A DNA stretch of 57,068 bases from Granulicoccus phenolivorans DSM 17626 = NBRC 107789 = JCM 15570 (GTDB lineage Bacteria > Actinomycetota > Actinomycetes > Propionibacteriales > Propionibacteriaceae). Made by a program: the position numbers and the translations under genes. The stretch is from positions 1 to 57,068 of the forward strand of contig NZ_AUHH01000028.1 of NCBI RefSeq assembly GCF_000423085.1, read 5' to 3'. The notes beneath the pieces are model-generated. The model did not search any database and was not told where the DNA came from. It saw only the letters and a program-made list of their open reading frames with translations. Shown here piece by piece: positions 34,201-44,418 of this stretch; the stretch's first letter is position 1; each line of letters begins with the position of its first letter.

Positions 34201-35409
34201 ATGGTGCCCCCGACGATGCGGGCCGAAGTGGCAGACAGTTGGCGACGTTCGGTTGCCGCCGGTGTGCGCCCGGATTCCGGGGAGCCGCCGATCGGTGTGA
34301 CCCCCGACGAGATCCAGGATCGGCGTCAGGGGCATCCGTTGGCGTCGGTCCAGCCGCTGCTCACCGAGGTGCTCGGGCCGGCCGCGGAGGACTGCGGCGC
34401 CATGCTGGCGATCTTCGATCAGACCGGATCGATGCTGTGGGCGTACGGACCGAACGCGGCCCGGCGCCGGGTCGAGGCGATCGGTTTCGTGGAGGGCACC
34501 CGGTGGGACGAGCCGGCCGTGGGCACCAGCGCGCCGGGCCTGGCCCTCTTGCTGCAGCGACCGGTCAGCGTCTCCGGGGCCGAACACTTCCGCGAGTCCG
34601 TGCAGCGGGTGAACTGTGTCGCCGCGCCGATCCGGGACCCGCGGACCGGGCTGGTCCTCGGGGTGCTGGACATCACCGGCGGCTCCAACGTTGCCGAACC
34701 GCAGACCCTGGCGATGATCCGCGCCGCGGCCCGGATGGCCGAATCCGAGCTGGTGCAGCACCTCACCGCGACCTTCGCCGGCCCGGTCACCCCGGTGCCG
34801 CCGGTCACCCTGCGTACGTCGGTCACCCTGCGTACGCTCGGGCGGGCGCAGGCCGAACTCACCCTCGGGTCCGGCCCGCAGGCCCGGGTGGTCCCGCTCA
34901 CCCAGCGGCACAGCGACATCGTGGCGCTACTGGCCCGCTGCGGATCCGGCCTGTCGGGCGATGAGCTCTCGGTGCTCCTGTCGGAGGAGGAACTGGCGGA
35001 ATCCACGACCCGGGCCGAACTGCAGCGGCTGCGTCGGCTGATCGGCAAGGATCTGCTCGCCTCCCGTCCCTACCGGCTCACCGCCGAGGTCCGCGCCGAC
35101 TGGGTCGAGGTGGAGGAGTGCCTGGCCCGCGGCGACCTGGCCCGGGCGTTGGCCGCGTACGCCGGACCGCTGCTCCCGCGCTCGACCGCACCGGGCGTGG
35201 TTGCCCTGCGCGACGAACTCGCCGAGGCACTGCGCCGGGCTCTGCTGACCAGCGGCGATGCCGGCCTGCTGGGCACCTGGACCCGGTCCAGCTGGGGCGC
35301 CGATGACTACCCGCTGGTCCGGGCTCACCTGGCCGCCCTGCCGCGCAACTCTCCGATGCGACCGCTGGCCGAGAGCCAACTGCACCGGCTCGATCGCGAA
35401 CTGCGCTGA
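34201..35409 (+). CDS. GAF-domain transcriptional regulator
   Basis: 402 residues. An N-terminal segment and GAF-type ligand domain (residues ~60-180: GAMLAIFDQTGSMLWAYG, CVAAPIRDPRTGLVLGVLDITG) precede a C-terminal winged-helix region (QRHSDIVALLARCG, STTRAELQRLRRLIGKDLLASRPYRL). This layout is common for actinobacterial activators next to aldehyde dehydrogenase genes. There is no sigma-54 AAA domain. TAGCAT ends six bases before the ATG (leaderless). It probably controls the downstream genes through the palindrome at 35432. Confidence 0.88.
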   Translation: MVPPTMRAEVADSWRRSVAAGVRPDSGEPPIGVTPDEIQDRRQGHPLASVQPLLTEVLGPAAEDCGAMLAIFDQTGSMLWAYGPNAARRRVEAIGFVEGTRWDEPAVGTSAPGLALLLQRPVSVSGAEHFRESVQRVNCVAAPIRDPRTGLVLGVLDITGGSNVAEPQTLAMIRAAARMAESELVQHLTATFAGPVTPVPPVTLRTSVTLRTLGRAQAELTLGSGPQARVVPLTQRHSDIVALLARCGSGLSGDELSVLLSEEELAESTTRAELQRLRRLIGKDLLASRPYRLTAEVRADWVEVEECLARGDLARALAAYAGPLLPRSTAPGVVALRDELAEALRRALLTSGDAGLLGTWTRSSWGADDYPLVRAHLAALPRNSPMRPLAESQLHRLDRELR

Positions 35410-35431
35410 GTCAAGGAGTCGTGCCGGTGAC

Positions 35432-35454
35432 GGCAACGTGAATGCAACGTTGCC
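35432..35454. promoter_or_regulatory. Palindromic operator upstream of the aldehyde dehydrogenase gene
   Basis: GGCAACGT-N7-ACGTTGCC, a perfect 8-bp inverted repeat that also contains a direct repeat GCAACGT. TAGCGT (35460-35465) a few bases later could be the -10, placing the palindrome over the -35. Likely site for the GAF regulator. Confidence 0.7.
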
Positions 35455-35497
35455 CCGCCTAGCGTGATCGTCATCACAGCGAATCAAGGAGGATTCC

Positions 35498-37021
<1,524 letters not shown>

Positions 37022-37065
37022 GCCGGCCCACCACTACTGAAGCCAAGAGACCAAGGAGACACATC

Positions 37066-38088
37066 ATGTCCGACACCATGAAAGCCGCCGTCGTCACCGC
37101 CTTCGGTCAGCCGCTGACCGTCGGCGACACCGCCCGCCCCGAACCCGGCCCGGGCCAGGCCCTGGTCAAACTGATCGCCAGCGGGGTCTGCCACACCGAC
37201 CTGCACGCCGCTCACGGCGACTGGCCGGTCAAACCCCAGCCCCCGTTCATCCCCGGCCACGAAGGCGTCGGTGAGGTGATCGCCGTCGGCGAAGGAGTGA
37301 CCGATCTCAAGGTCGGCGACCTGGTCGGCAACGCCTGGCTCTGGTCGGCGTGCGGGACCTGCGAGTACTGCCGCAGCGGGTGGGAAACCCTCTGCGAGGC
37401 CCAGCTGAACGGCGGTTATGCCGTCGACGGGTCGTTCGGGGAGTACATGCTGGTCGATGCCCGCTTCGCGGCCCGGATCCCCGAGGGTGCCGATCCGGTC
37501 GAGGTGGCTCCGGTGCTGTGTGCCGGTGTCACGGTCTACAAGGGTCTCAAGGTGACCGACACCCGGCCCGGCCAGTGGGTGGTGATCTCCGGGATCGGCG
37601 GCCTGGGCCACATCGCGGTGCAGTACGCCGTGGCCATGGGCCTGCGGGTGGCCGCGGTCGACATCGCCGAGGACAAGCTGGCCCTGGCTCGCAAACACGG
37701 CGCCGAGGTCACCGTGAACGCCAGCCAGGAGGATCCGGCCGCCGCGATCCAGGCGGCCACCGGGGGAGCGCACGGGGTGCTGGTCACCGCCGTGCACCCG
37801 GCCGCCTTCGGCCAGGCCATCGGGATGGTACGCCGTGGCGGCACGATCGTGTTCAACGGGTTGCCGCCCGGGGAGTTCCCGGCCCCGATCTTCGATGTGG
37901 TGCTCAAGGGCATCACCATCCGGGGATCGATCGTGGGCACCCGCCAGGACATGGTCGAGGCGCTGGACTTCTATGCCCGCGGCCTGATCCACCCGACCGT
38001 GTCCACCCGGAAGGTGGAGGAGATCAATGAGATCTTCGACGAGATGATCCGCGGCGCCATCGACGGCCGGGTCGTCCTGGCGTACTGA
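37066..38088 (+). CDS. adhP: Zinc-dependent alcohol dehydrogenase
   Basis: 340 residues, AAGGAG before ATG 37066. Catalytic zinc ligands: Cys of SGVCHTDLH, His/Glu of GHEGVGEV and the later Cys (VLCAGVTVYK). Structural zinc loop CGTCEYC..ETLC. NAD site GIGGLGHIAVQYA. It matches AdhP-type propanol-preferring enzymes. It forms a pair with the aldehyde dehydrogenase upstream for interconverting alcohols and acids. A 14-bp terminator stem follows. Confidence 0.95.
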   Translation: MSDTMKAAVVTAFGQPLTVGDTARPEPGPGQALVKLIASGVCHTDLHAAHGDWPVKPQPPFIPGHEGVGEVIAVGEGVTDLKVGDLVGNAWLWSACGTCEYCRSGWETLCEAQLNGGYAVDGSFGEYMLVDARFAARIPEGADPVEVAPVLCAGVTVYKGLKVTDTRPGQWVVISGIGGLGHIAVQYAVAMGLRVAAVDIAEDKLALARKHGAEVTVNASQEDPAAAIQAATGGAHGVLVTAVHPAAFGQAIGMVRRGGTIVFNGLPPGEFPAPIFDVVLKGITIRGSIVGTRQDMVEALDFYARGLIHPTVSTRKVEEINEIFDEMIRGAIDGRVVLAY

Positions 38089-38117
38089 CCCGCCCGGAGT
38101 GACCCGGGTACGACGCC

Positions 38118-38149
38118 GAAGGGCTGCGGGCAACTGCCCGCAGCCCTTC
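38118..38149 (+). terminator. Terminator hairpin after adhP
   Basis: Perfect 14-bp stem GAAGGGCTGCGGGC-AACT-GCCCGCAGCCCTTC, followed by a T-rich AGCTGTGTTGT. It separates adhP from the convergent gene at 38188. Confidence 0.85.
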
Positions 38150-38187
38150 AGCTGTGTTGTGATGCTCGGCTCAGCGATGCCGGGGTG

Positions 38188-38754
38188 TCATTCCACGGTC
38201 TCGGCACCGGCGGCGCGGGCATGCCGCAGCCCCAGGAAACCGAGGATGGCGAGCACGATACCGGCCACGAAAGCCACCGCGGCGGCGATCCCGGCGATGG
38301 TGCCGATGGTGGCGAAGGCGTACCCGTACAGCAGCAGGCCGCGCAGGGTGTTGCCCTGGAACAGGGTGTTGCGCAGCGCGGCGGCCTGCTGGGCCTCCGG
38401 CGTGGTCTTGTCCGGCATCGCCATGTACTCACCGGAGACCTGCTGGTAGGTGCGGCCACCCGAAGAGGCATTCATGTGCGCCAGGATGTAGTTGTCGGCG
38501 TACGCGCGGGCCTGCGGACCGGTGGTCAGTTTCTGACCGACGTAGGGCTGCAGGGCAGCCTTGTCGGCGGGGTTCTCCAGCTTGTCGATGTCCGACTGGC
38601 TGGGCATCGTGATGTCCTGAGCCGCGAACTGGGTCTGTACCTCACCGGCAACGAAGACGCTGGCCCAAGTCAGCAGGCCACCGGCGACCAGCATGACGGC
38701 GGCCAGGATGAGACCGACATAGGAAATGAGCTTGTCCAAAACGCTGCGACGCAT
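38188..38754 (-). CDS. Small membrane protein family often mislabelled LigA (188 aa)
   Basis: Start ATG 38754 (MRRSVLDKLISYVGL) is chosen because GGAGGATCCC precedes it. One N-terminal helix is followed by a ~90-residue exported segment (VQTQFAAQDITMPSQ..YADNYILAHMNA), then two C-terminal helices. This actinobacterial family is commonly annotated as an aromatic ring-opening dioxygenase LigA, but nothing here supports an oxygenase. Function unknown. The upstream spacer contains AT-rich sequence. Confidence 0.8.
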   Translation of the reverse strand: MRRSVLDKLISYVGLILAAVMLVAGGLLTWASVFVAGEVQTQFAAQDITMPSQSDIDKLENPADKAALQPYVGQKLTTGPQARAYADNYILAHMNASSGGRTYQQVSGEYMAMPDKTTPEAQQAAALRNTLFQGNTLRGLLLYGYAFATIGTIAGIAAAVAFVAGIVLAILGFLGLRHARAAGAETVE

Positions 38755-38901
38755 GGGATCCTCCATCGAGATGGGCGGCGGCGCCTCCACGTCGCCGGCA
38801 CCGGCACGGAATTCGTGGTTCCTCGGTGCATGAAAATATTCCCACAACGCGGCCCTGAATATGCGGGGTTCGGGGGCAACGGTTAGAAGAGTCACAGCTG
38901 G

Positions 38902-40215
38902 CTATTTCTCCGGCGGGACCACCCGCGGGCGGCGTACGCTCAGAGGGTCCTTTGCCAGCGCCACGAGGGATTCCCGGCTGAGTCCGGAGCGGGTGGCGAC
39001 GATCCGTCCGGCCTGTTGGTGACGCCAGCGCTCCCGGCGTTCGGCCCGGGAATGCAGGTCGAGCGGGCCGAGCACCTGATCGAGTCCGGCCAGGATGGGT
39101 TCGCGCAGCAGCCACAGGCTGGGCACGTCGGAGACGTCGATCATCATCAGGTCGGTCAGCATCGCCCGGGCCTCGCCCAGGGCCTCGTCGGCGGCCCGGT
39201 AGCGGTGGGCGATTTCGCGTTCGTCGCCCGACATTTCTCCCTCCACCAGCCACCCGAAGCGGCCGACGGATTCCCCGACGGTATCCAGCAGTACCGCGAA
39301 GGCCTCATCCAGTTCCGGGCCGTCTCCCTGGGATTGCTGCCGGGGGCTTTCCCGCTCGATATCGAGATAAAGCGCGCGGACGGAGAACAGCACCTTCTCC
39401 AGCGCCTCGATCGCGCTCTGCAGCGGCGCCCGCATGTCGGCGGTGCCGATGGTGCGGGGATTGAACCGCCGCGCCTCACCCGCCTGGCGGACCGCGAGCT
39501 GCGCCCGGCCGAGCTCGGCGCTGATGGTGTTGACCTGATAGAGCCACGCGGTCACATCGTCACGGGTCAGGTCATGACTGCGGATGTCCTCCGCACTGCG
39601 GCGCAGACTGCTCTCCAACGCCGCCGCGACCCGGCGGATCGATGCGGCGGCCTGCCGGACCGGCACCGCGGCCGGCAGCAGGACGGCGAAGGCGATCCCG
39701 ATCCCGGCCCCGATCAGAGTGGTCAGCACCCGCGTCTCGGCACCGACCGTGTGCGCGGTGGTGCCCAGGATCAACATCGCGCTGATCGGCGTCTCCAGGG
39801 CCTGATCGCCGAGTCGGAAAACTTTCGCCAGGGTGAGCGCGAGAAAGATCGCCAGGCCCAGGCTCCACCAGGTCAGGCCCACCCACAGGGACAGCCCGAG
39901 CGCCACACCGACGCCGATGAGCACCGCGCCGACGCGGACCATCCCCATCTTGAGCGTCCCGTAGGTCGAGGCCTGCAGCACCAGGATCGCGGTCAGCGCC
40001 CCGGTCAGGTCGATCGGCCCCTCGGTCAACCACACCGTCAACAGGTACGCGATCACCGCGGCGGCGGTCAGCCGCAGGGTCTGCCGCAGGAAGGGCAGCA
40101 CGCGGCCCGGCACCTCGCGCCAGGTACGCGGGTGTCCGGGCCAGATCAGATTCAACAGATGGTGCGCCTCCAACCGATGCACTTTCAACCGGGGCACCCG
40201 CGCGCGGGACGACAT
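38902..40215 (-). CDS. FUSC-family (aromatic acid exporter-like) membrane protein
   Basis: 437 residues. Helices at residues ~45-180 (TAAAVIAYLLTVWLTEG, GAVLIGVGVALGLSLWVG, LITLIGAGIGIAFAVLLPAAV-like) form the FUSC/YccS-type domain, followed by a long helical cytoplasmic part. Related proteins export small aromatic acids. The start ATG 40215 follows TATCGT (40223-40228, minus strand) by seven bases, so it is probably leaderless. Confidence 0.85.
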   Translation of the reverse strand: MSSRARVPRLKVHRLEAHHLLNLIWPGHPRTWREVPGRVLPFLRQTLRLTAAAVIAYLLTVWLTEGPIDLTGALTAILVLQASTYGTLKMGMVRVGAVLIGVGVALGLSLWVGLTWWSLGLAIFLALTLAKVFRLGDQALETPISAMLILGTTAHTVGAETRVLTTLIGAGIGIAFAVLLPAAVPVRQAAASIRRVAAALESSLRRSAEDIRSHDLTRDDVTAWLYQVNTISAELGRAQLAVRQAGEARRFNPRTIGTADMRAPLQSAIEALEKVLFSVRALYLDIERESPRQQSQGDGPELDEAFAVLLDTVGESVGRFGWLVEGEMSGDEREIAHRYRAADEALGEARAMLTDLMMIDVSDVPSLWLLREPILAGLDQVLGPLDLHSRAERRERWRHQQAGRIVATRSGLSRESLVALAKDPLSVRRPRVVPPEK

Positions 40216-40389
40216 AGCCCCCACGATAGTTGCGCCGTCGACCGCACCGGGAGCCCCGTGTCCGGCAAACACACGACGCAGGTATCCCGGAAACACTTGC
40301 CATTCGGGAACGCGCCGGGGGAGGGTGGAGGTCTGATGATTTACCGGCCGCGCCCCGGGGCGCGGCCCATCAGCCAAGGGGGAGATTCC

Positions 40390-40686
40390 ATGTTTCGCAA
40401 GGTTCTGATCGGTGGGGCTGCGGCAATGACTGCAGTGCTGGCACTGTCGGCCTGCAGCACGTCGTTGACGGTCAGCAAGTCGACCGTCGAGGAGAAGATC
40501 AAGAGCAGCCTCGGCCCGCAGATCAGTGCGCCGATCGAATCGGTCTCCTGCCCGCAGGACCTCAAGGGCGAGGTCGGGGCGACGATGGACTGCACCATGG
40601 CGGTGAGCGGCCAGGACCACACCGTCCGGGTCACCGTCACCACCGTCGAGGGCAGCAACGTCAACTTCGACATGAAGACGGTGTGA
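40390..40686 (+). CDS. DUF4333-type lipoprotein (98 aa)
   Basis: Signal peptide MFRKVLIGGAAAMTAVLA ending in lipobox LSAC (acylated C22). The mature part, ~75 residues with STVEEKIKSSLG, VSCPQDLKGEVGATMDC (two Cys) and VTVTTVEGSNVNFDM, matches DUF4333. These are surface proteins of unknown role. Strong GGGGGAG ribosome binding site before ATG 40390. A single-gene unit ended by the hairpin at 40737. Confidence 0.88.
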   Translation: MFRKVLIGGAAAMTAVLALSACSTSLTVSKSTVEEKIKSSLGPQISAPIESVSCPQDLKGEVGATMDCTMAVSGQDHTVRVTVTTVEGSNVNFDMKTV

Positions 40687-40736
40687 TCGCCACCCGCCCA
40701 GGATTCGCACCCGGTCAGCACTGAACTGATCCACCA

Positions 40737-40774
40737 CGCCCCGGGGGCCGGCTCGCCAGCCGGCCCCCGGGGCG
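40737..40774 (+). terminator. Terminator hairpin after the DUF4333 gene
   Basis: A perfect 17-bp stem (CGCCCCGGGGGCCGGCT and its complement) with loop CGCC. No T-tract; the most stable hairpin in this part of the window. Confidence 0.8.
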
Positions 40775-40846
40775 TACTGCTGGCGGACTTGTCGTACGCA
40801 GGCCCGTCCCGGGACGCCGACCGGCCGGGGGACTACGATCGGGCGC

Positions 40847-42238
40847 GTGGACTCCAACAAGCCTGCAAAAAGCTCGGTCAAGCCCGTCTCCCTGGTCATC
40901 CTCGGCGCCTCCGGTGACCTGACCCACCGGCTCCTGCTGCCGGGCCTGGGCACGTTGCTGAACCTGCACCCGGATTACCAAGTCACCCTGATCGGCGCCG
41001 CCGTCGAGGACGTCAGCGCCGCCGACTGGGAAAAGCGCGTCCGCGACGCCCTCGGCGAAGCGATGTGTCGCCAGGAGAAGATCGACGCGGTCGCCGAGCA
41101 CACCCGCTATGTGCGGGCCGATGTCACCGATCCGCGGGCCCTGCAGGAGCTGATCAGCGGGCTGCCGGAGAACTCGGTGGTCTATTTCGCACTGCCGCCG
41201 GCGATCACCGAGAAAGCGATCGTCGCGATGGCGCAGGTCCCGCTCCCGGCAGGGCTGAAGTTGGCCCTGGAGAAGCCGTTCGGGACCAGCCTGGAGTCGG
41301 CTCGCGAACTGAATCGGGAACTGGCTGCGCTGGTGCCGGAGAAGCAGATCTACCGGGTGGACCACTTCCTGGGCAAGGCGACGGTGCTGAACCTGTTCGG
41401 GCTGCGGTTCACCAACCGGATCCTGGAGCCGGTCTGGAACGCGCAGAACATCGACCGGGTGGTGATCGCCGCCGACGAGACCCTGGCGCTGGAGGGCCGC
41501 GCGGGCTACTACGACCACAACGGGGCCCTGCGGGACATGATCCAGTCGCACCTGCTGCAGGTGCTGGCGATGTTCGCGATGGAGCAGCCGGCGAGCCTGG
41601 ACGAGCGGGAGGTGCGCGACCTGATCTCGCACACCCTGCGCGCCACCCAGCTGTGGGACGGGGATCCGAAGACCAGTTCCCGGCGCGCTCGCTACAAGGC
41701 CGGCCACATCGGGGATCGGGCGATCCCCAGCTATGTCGACGAGCCGGGGGTGGACCCGGCGCGCAACACCGAGACCCTGGCGGAGATCGATCTGCGCATC
41801 TGCAACGCCCGCTGGCACAACGTGAAGTTCACCCTGCGCAGCGGGAAGGCGCTGGGGGACATGCGCAACGGGATGTCGGTGGCGTTCAAGCCGGTGGAGT
41901 ACGTGCCCGGCGGGCTGGAGAACAAGCCGCCGCTGAACGTGCTGTGGATCGGGATGAAGCCGCAGAACATGTACCTGCAACTGTCGACCAACAGTGCCGG
42001 GGACAAGTTCGACCTGGAACCGACGGTGCTGTCCGGTGAGGTGGATGACGGTCCGCTGCGGCCCTACGGCGAAATCCTGAACGAGATCTTCCGCGGCGAC
42101 CCGATCCTGAGCGTCCGCGGGGATGTCGCGGAGGAGTGCTGGCGGATCGTCGGCCCGGTGCTCGATGCATGGGCGAACAACGAGGTCCCGCTGGAGGAGT
42201 ACGCCGCGGGCTGGGCCGGGCCGACCGTCTGGGCCTGA
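40847..42238 (+). CDS. zwf: Glucose-6-phosphate 1-dehydrogenase
   Basis: 463 residues from GTG 40847. NADP site GASGDLTHRLLLPGL and substrate motif RVDHFLGK (H173) are intact. It starts the oxidative pentose phosphate pathway. TACGAT (40834-40839) ends seven bases before the start (leaderless). It stands alone rather than with tal, pgl and opcA as in many actinobacteria, so it may be a second copy. The restriction island begins ~80 bases downstream. Confidence 0.94.
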   Translation: MDSNKPAKSSVKPVSLVILGASGDLTHRLLLPGLGTLLNLHPDYQVTLIGAAVEDVSAADWEKRVRDALGEAMCRQEKIDAVAEHTRYVRADVTDPRALQELISGLPENSVVYFALPPAITEKAIVAMAQVPLPAGLKLALEKPFGTSLESARELNRELAALVPEKQIYRVDHFLGKATVLNLFGLRFTNRILEPVWNAQNIDRVVIAADETLALEGRAGYYDHNGALRDMIQSHLLQVLAMFAMEQPASLDEREVRDLISHTLRATQLWDGDPKTSSRRARYKAGHIGDRAIPSYVDEPGVDPARNTETLAEIDLRICNARWHNVKFTLRSGKALGDMRNGMSVAFKPVEYVPGGLENKPPLNVLWIGMKPQNMYLQLSTNSAGDKFDLEPTVLSGEVDDGPLRPYGEILNEIFRGDPILSVRGDVAEECWRIVGPVLDAWANNEVPLEEYAAGWAGPTVWA

Positions 42239-42307
42239 ACCGGCCGCCGAACCACAGGCTCTATCGGGCAAAGTCACCGGATTTCCGCCGTTCGCTGCTG
42301 CGATCAC

Positions 42308-42320
42308 TACACTGACGTTG
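42308..42320 (+). promoter_or_regulatory. -10 of the restriction operon
   Basis: TACACT (42308-42313) followed by seven bases and the GTG at 42321, the same leaderless layout as other genes of the window. It would now drive mrr and the zinc-ribbon gene. Confidence 0.6.
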
Positions 42321-42416
42321 GTGATCACCGGGGATTTGAAGGGCAAGATCGACCGCGATGCCGACGACGAGTTGTTCGCCTCGCTCCAGGCCAGCGCATT
42401 CCGAGAAGAGCTGTAG
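42321..42416 (+). pseudogene. hsdM/hsdS: Deletion scar: start of hsdM fused in frame to end of hsdS
   Basis: A 31-codon frame. The first 12 residues, VITGDLKGKIDR, match the very N-terminus of type I methyltransferase subunits (ITGELKSKIDRIW in HsdM). The last ~15, ELFASLQASAFREEL, match the very C-terminus of HsdS specificity subunits (LFASLQxRAFxGEL). Everything between, normally ~2.5-3 kb, is absent, so the fusion junction lies around codons 13-17. The frame is intact and its TAG overlaps the GTG of mrr, so translational coupling is preserved. A genuine microprotein is the less likely alternative. Confidence 0.75.
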
Positions 42417-43330
42417 TGTCCGCGCCCACCTGGGATCAATACATGGCTCCCTCCCTCCGCGTGCTCCTCGACGGCCAGATCGAACGATCCCGACGCATCA
42501 TCGAGGGTGCCGCAGATTTGCTTGGCCTGACCGAGGAGCAGCGGCAGATCACGATCCCGTCCGGCCAGGAGCAGTGGATCAACCGCGGCGGCTGGGCCCT
42601 GTCCTATCTTGCCCGGGTCGGCGCCATTGAACGCACCAGCCGAGCGCACTACCTGATCACCGATATCGGACGAAAGCTCCTCGCCGACCATCCGGACGGA
42701 ATCACGGAGAAGGACCTCCGGGCCCTCTCCGGGGATCCGAATGCCCCGCACACCTGGAAGGCGTTCCCCACACCTGCGGCTGTCGCTCAACCCCCGCCCG
42801 AAGCGGAGACCGCACTGGATCCGCAGGAGCAGATCGAGTCAGGCGTCGCTCGAATCAACGCCGCGGTCGCCGATCAGCTCCTGGTCCGGCTCCATGCCCA
42901 GGAGCCCGCCTTCTTCGAACAGGCCGTGCTCGATCTCATCATCGCGATGGGCTACGGCGGGGCCGAGGGGACCGCCACCCGAACGCAGCTTTCCGGTGAC
43001 GGCGGCATCGACGGCATCATCGACCAGGATGCGCTGGGCCTGTCCCGGATCTACCTCCAGGCCAAACGCTATGCGTCCGACAACATCGTCGGGCGCCCCG
43101 CAATCCAGGCATTCGTCGGCGCCTTGGCCGGGAACCAGGCCAACCAGGGCGTCTTCCTCACCACCAGCCGGTTCAGCGCCGAAGCCCGCCACTATGCCGA
43201 AGCAGTGCCCACCCGGGTCGTCCTCATCGACGGCGACCGGCTCACCCGCCTGATGATCCGCTACGGCGTCGGGGTTCAGGTCAAACGCACCATCCAGGTT
43301 GTCGAGATCGACGAGGACTTCTTCGAATGA
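42416..43330 (+). CDS. mrr: Mrr-family restriction endonuclease
   Basis: 304 residues, GTG 42416 overlapping the previous stop by one base. An N-terminal Mrr_N winged-helix domain (residues ~1-100: INRGGWALSYLARVGAIERT, YLITDIGRKLL) precedes a PD-(D/E)xK-type nuclease with D199 (GGIDG) and Q215-A-K217 (YLQAKRY). Mrr cuts methylated or otherwise modified DNA. All catalytic residues are intact. It overlaps the next gene by ATGA. The surrounding operon is the remnant of a type I system, so Mrr may formerly have complemented it. Confidence 0.93.
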   Translation: MSAPTWDQYMAPSLRVLLDGQIERSRRIIEGAADLLGLTEEQRQITIPSGQEQWINRGGWALSYLARVGAIERTSRAHYLITDIGRKLLADHPDGITEKDLRALSGDPNAPHTWKAFPTPAAVAQPPPEAETALDPQEQIESGVARINAAVADQLLVRLHAQEPAFFEQAVLDLIIAMGYGGAEGTATRTQLSGDGGIDGIIDQDALGLSRIYLQAKRYASDNIVGRPAIQAFVGALAGNQANQGVFLTTSRFSAEARHYAEAVPTRVVLIDGDRLTRLMIRYGVGVQVKRTIQVVEIDEDFFE

Positions 43331-44418
43331 GCCAGTTCAACCGGCGTGGCCATTGGCGCACCAACCAGTACGGGACCACTCATTGGGTGCGAGAACATGC
43401 GGTCGATCGCGACCAATGGGGCGCCGAAGGCCCGCGTCTGCCGCCTGTCAATTGGCGTCGGATGCCGGACGGCCCGAACTCGAAGTGTCCTGTTTGCGGC
43501 GCCGCGGTGTGGTTCTTTCGGAATGAGGACGGTGGGTGTGCCTACTTCGACGCTGTTGGCGCACCTTGGCCGAAACACCCTTGCATGGACCGGCGCTCCG
43601 GCCCGGCACTTGCTGCGGAGTATCAAGCCCGCCAAGCCTACAACCGGCACAAGGAACAACAGGAAAGGGAGGCAGAGGCCGAACGGCTGCGTGCCCGGCA
43701 AGCAGCAGCGGCGGAGCAGCAGGAGCGGGAAGCCGAAGCCGCGCGGCTCCTCGCCCAGCAAGAAGCAGCGAAGCAACAAGAAGCAGAAGCCGACGCCACG
43801 CGGCTCCGCTCCCAGGAGTCAGCGGCAGCAATCATGGCGGAGTTGGAGAAGCGGGACTCCAAAGTCACCCGGATCCGCACGCAGAAGGGGGACGCAATAC
43901 GGGAGGAGATGACTGGGGCTCAGGGAGCAAAGCCGGCGGCCCGGCCCAAGAGGCAGGAACATCGGAGTAATCAGACCGTGCAACCAACTCCCCGTCTGGC
44001 GAACCAGAAGGCGAAGCAGCACGCGAAGGAAGAGCCACAGCAGGAGAAGGATCAACCGCTCGACTGGTCCGTCGCCTTCTGGGGGCTGCTGGCCTGGATC
44101 GGGTCGATCCCCTTGTCGCTCACCACGTACGGCCTTCTCGTCGATCACCTGCCGGCCGGGGTCTTTGTGTGGTTCCTGCTGATACCGACCGTCGTTACGC
44201 TCCCGGCCCTGTTGTGGTTTCTGCTCCGCGTCCGCCCGGGCTCATTCGGAGTCGGCGACTTCATCACGTCGCTATTCTTCGCGCCCTTCTTGCTGGCCGC
44301 TGTCGCCATCGCGAATGTGCTGACGGTGGGCCTGCTCCTGCTCTTCGGCACCTACTTCCTGGTGAGCGAGGCGAACAAGCATCCGGGTCGTCGAGGTGCC
44401 CGATCGGACATGACATGA
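43327..44418 (+). CDS. Zinc-ribbon, coiled-coil and membrane protein of a restriction operon
   Basis: 363 residues. Residues ~1-90 contain C54PVC57 and PWPKHPC (H84, C86), with C71 between, forming a probable zinc site; RGHWRTNQYGTTHWV before it is shared by hypothetical proteins next to restriction genes (recalled, not checked). Residues ~105-195 are a highly charged coiled coil rich in Gln, Glu, Arg and Ala. Two or more C-terminal helices (~245-270, 275-300 and 315-345) anchor it in the membrane. Start and stop both overlap neighbours by 4 bases. A membrane-tethered defence component is plausible; function unknown. Confidence 0.8.
   Translation: MSQFNRRGHWRTNQYGTTHWVREHAVDRDQWGAEGPRLPPVNWRRMPDGPNSKCPVCGAAVWFFRNEDGGCAYFDAVGAPWPKHPCMDRRSGPALAAEYQARQAYNRHKEQQEREAEAERLRARQAAAAEQQEREAEAARLLAQQEAAKQQEAEADATRLRSQESAAAIMAELEKRDSKVTRIRTQKGDAIREEMTGAQGAKPAARPKRQEHRSNQTVQPTPRLANQKAKQHAKEEPQQEKDQPLDWSVAFWGLLAWIGSIPLSLTTYGLLVDHLPAGVFVWFLLIPTVVTLPALLWFLLRVRPGSFGVGDFITSLFFAPFLLAAVAIANVLTVGLLLLFGTYFLVSEANKHPGRRGARSDMT

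Noticed and set aside
38188-38754. Aromatic ring-opening dioxygenase LigA
   Set aside because: A common label for this family, but the protein is a small membrane protein without dioxygenase residues.
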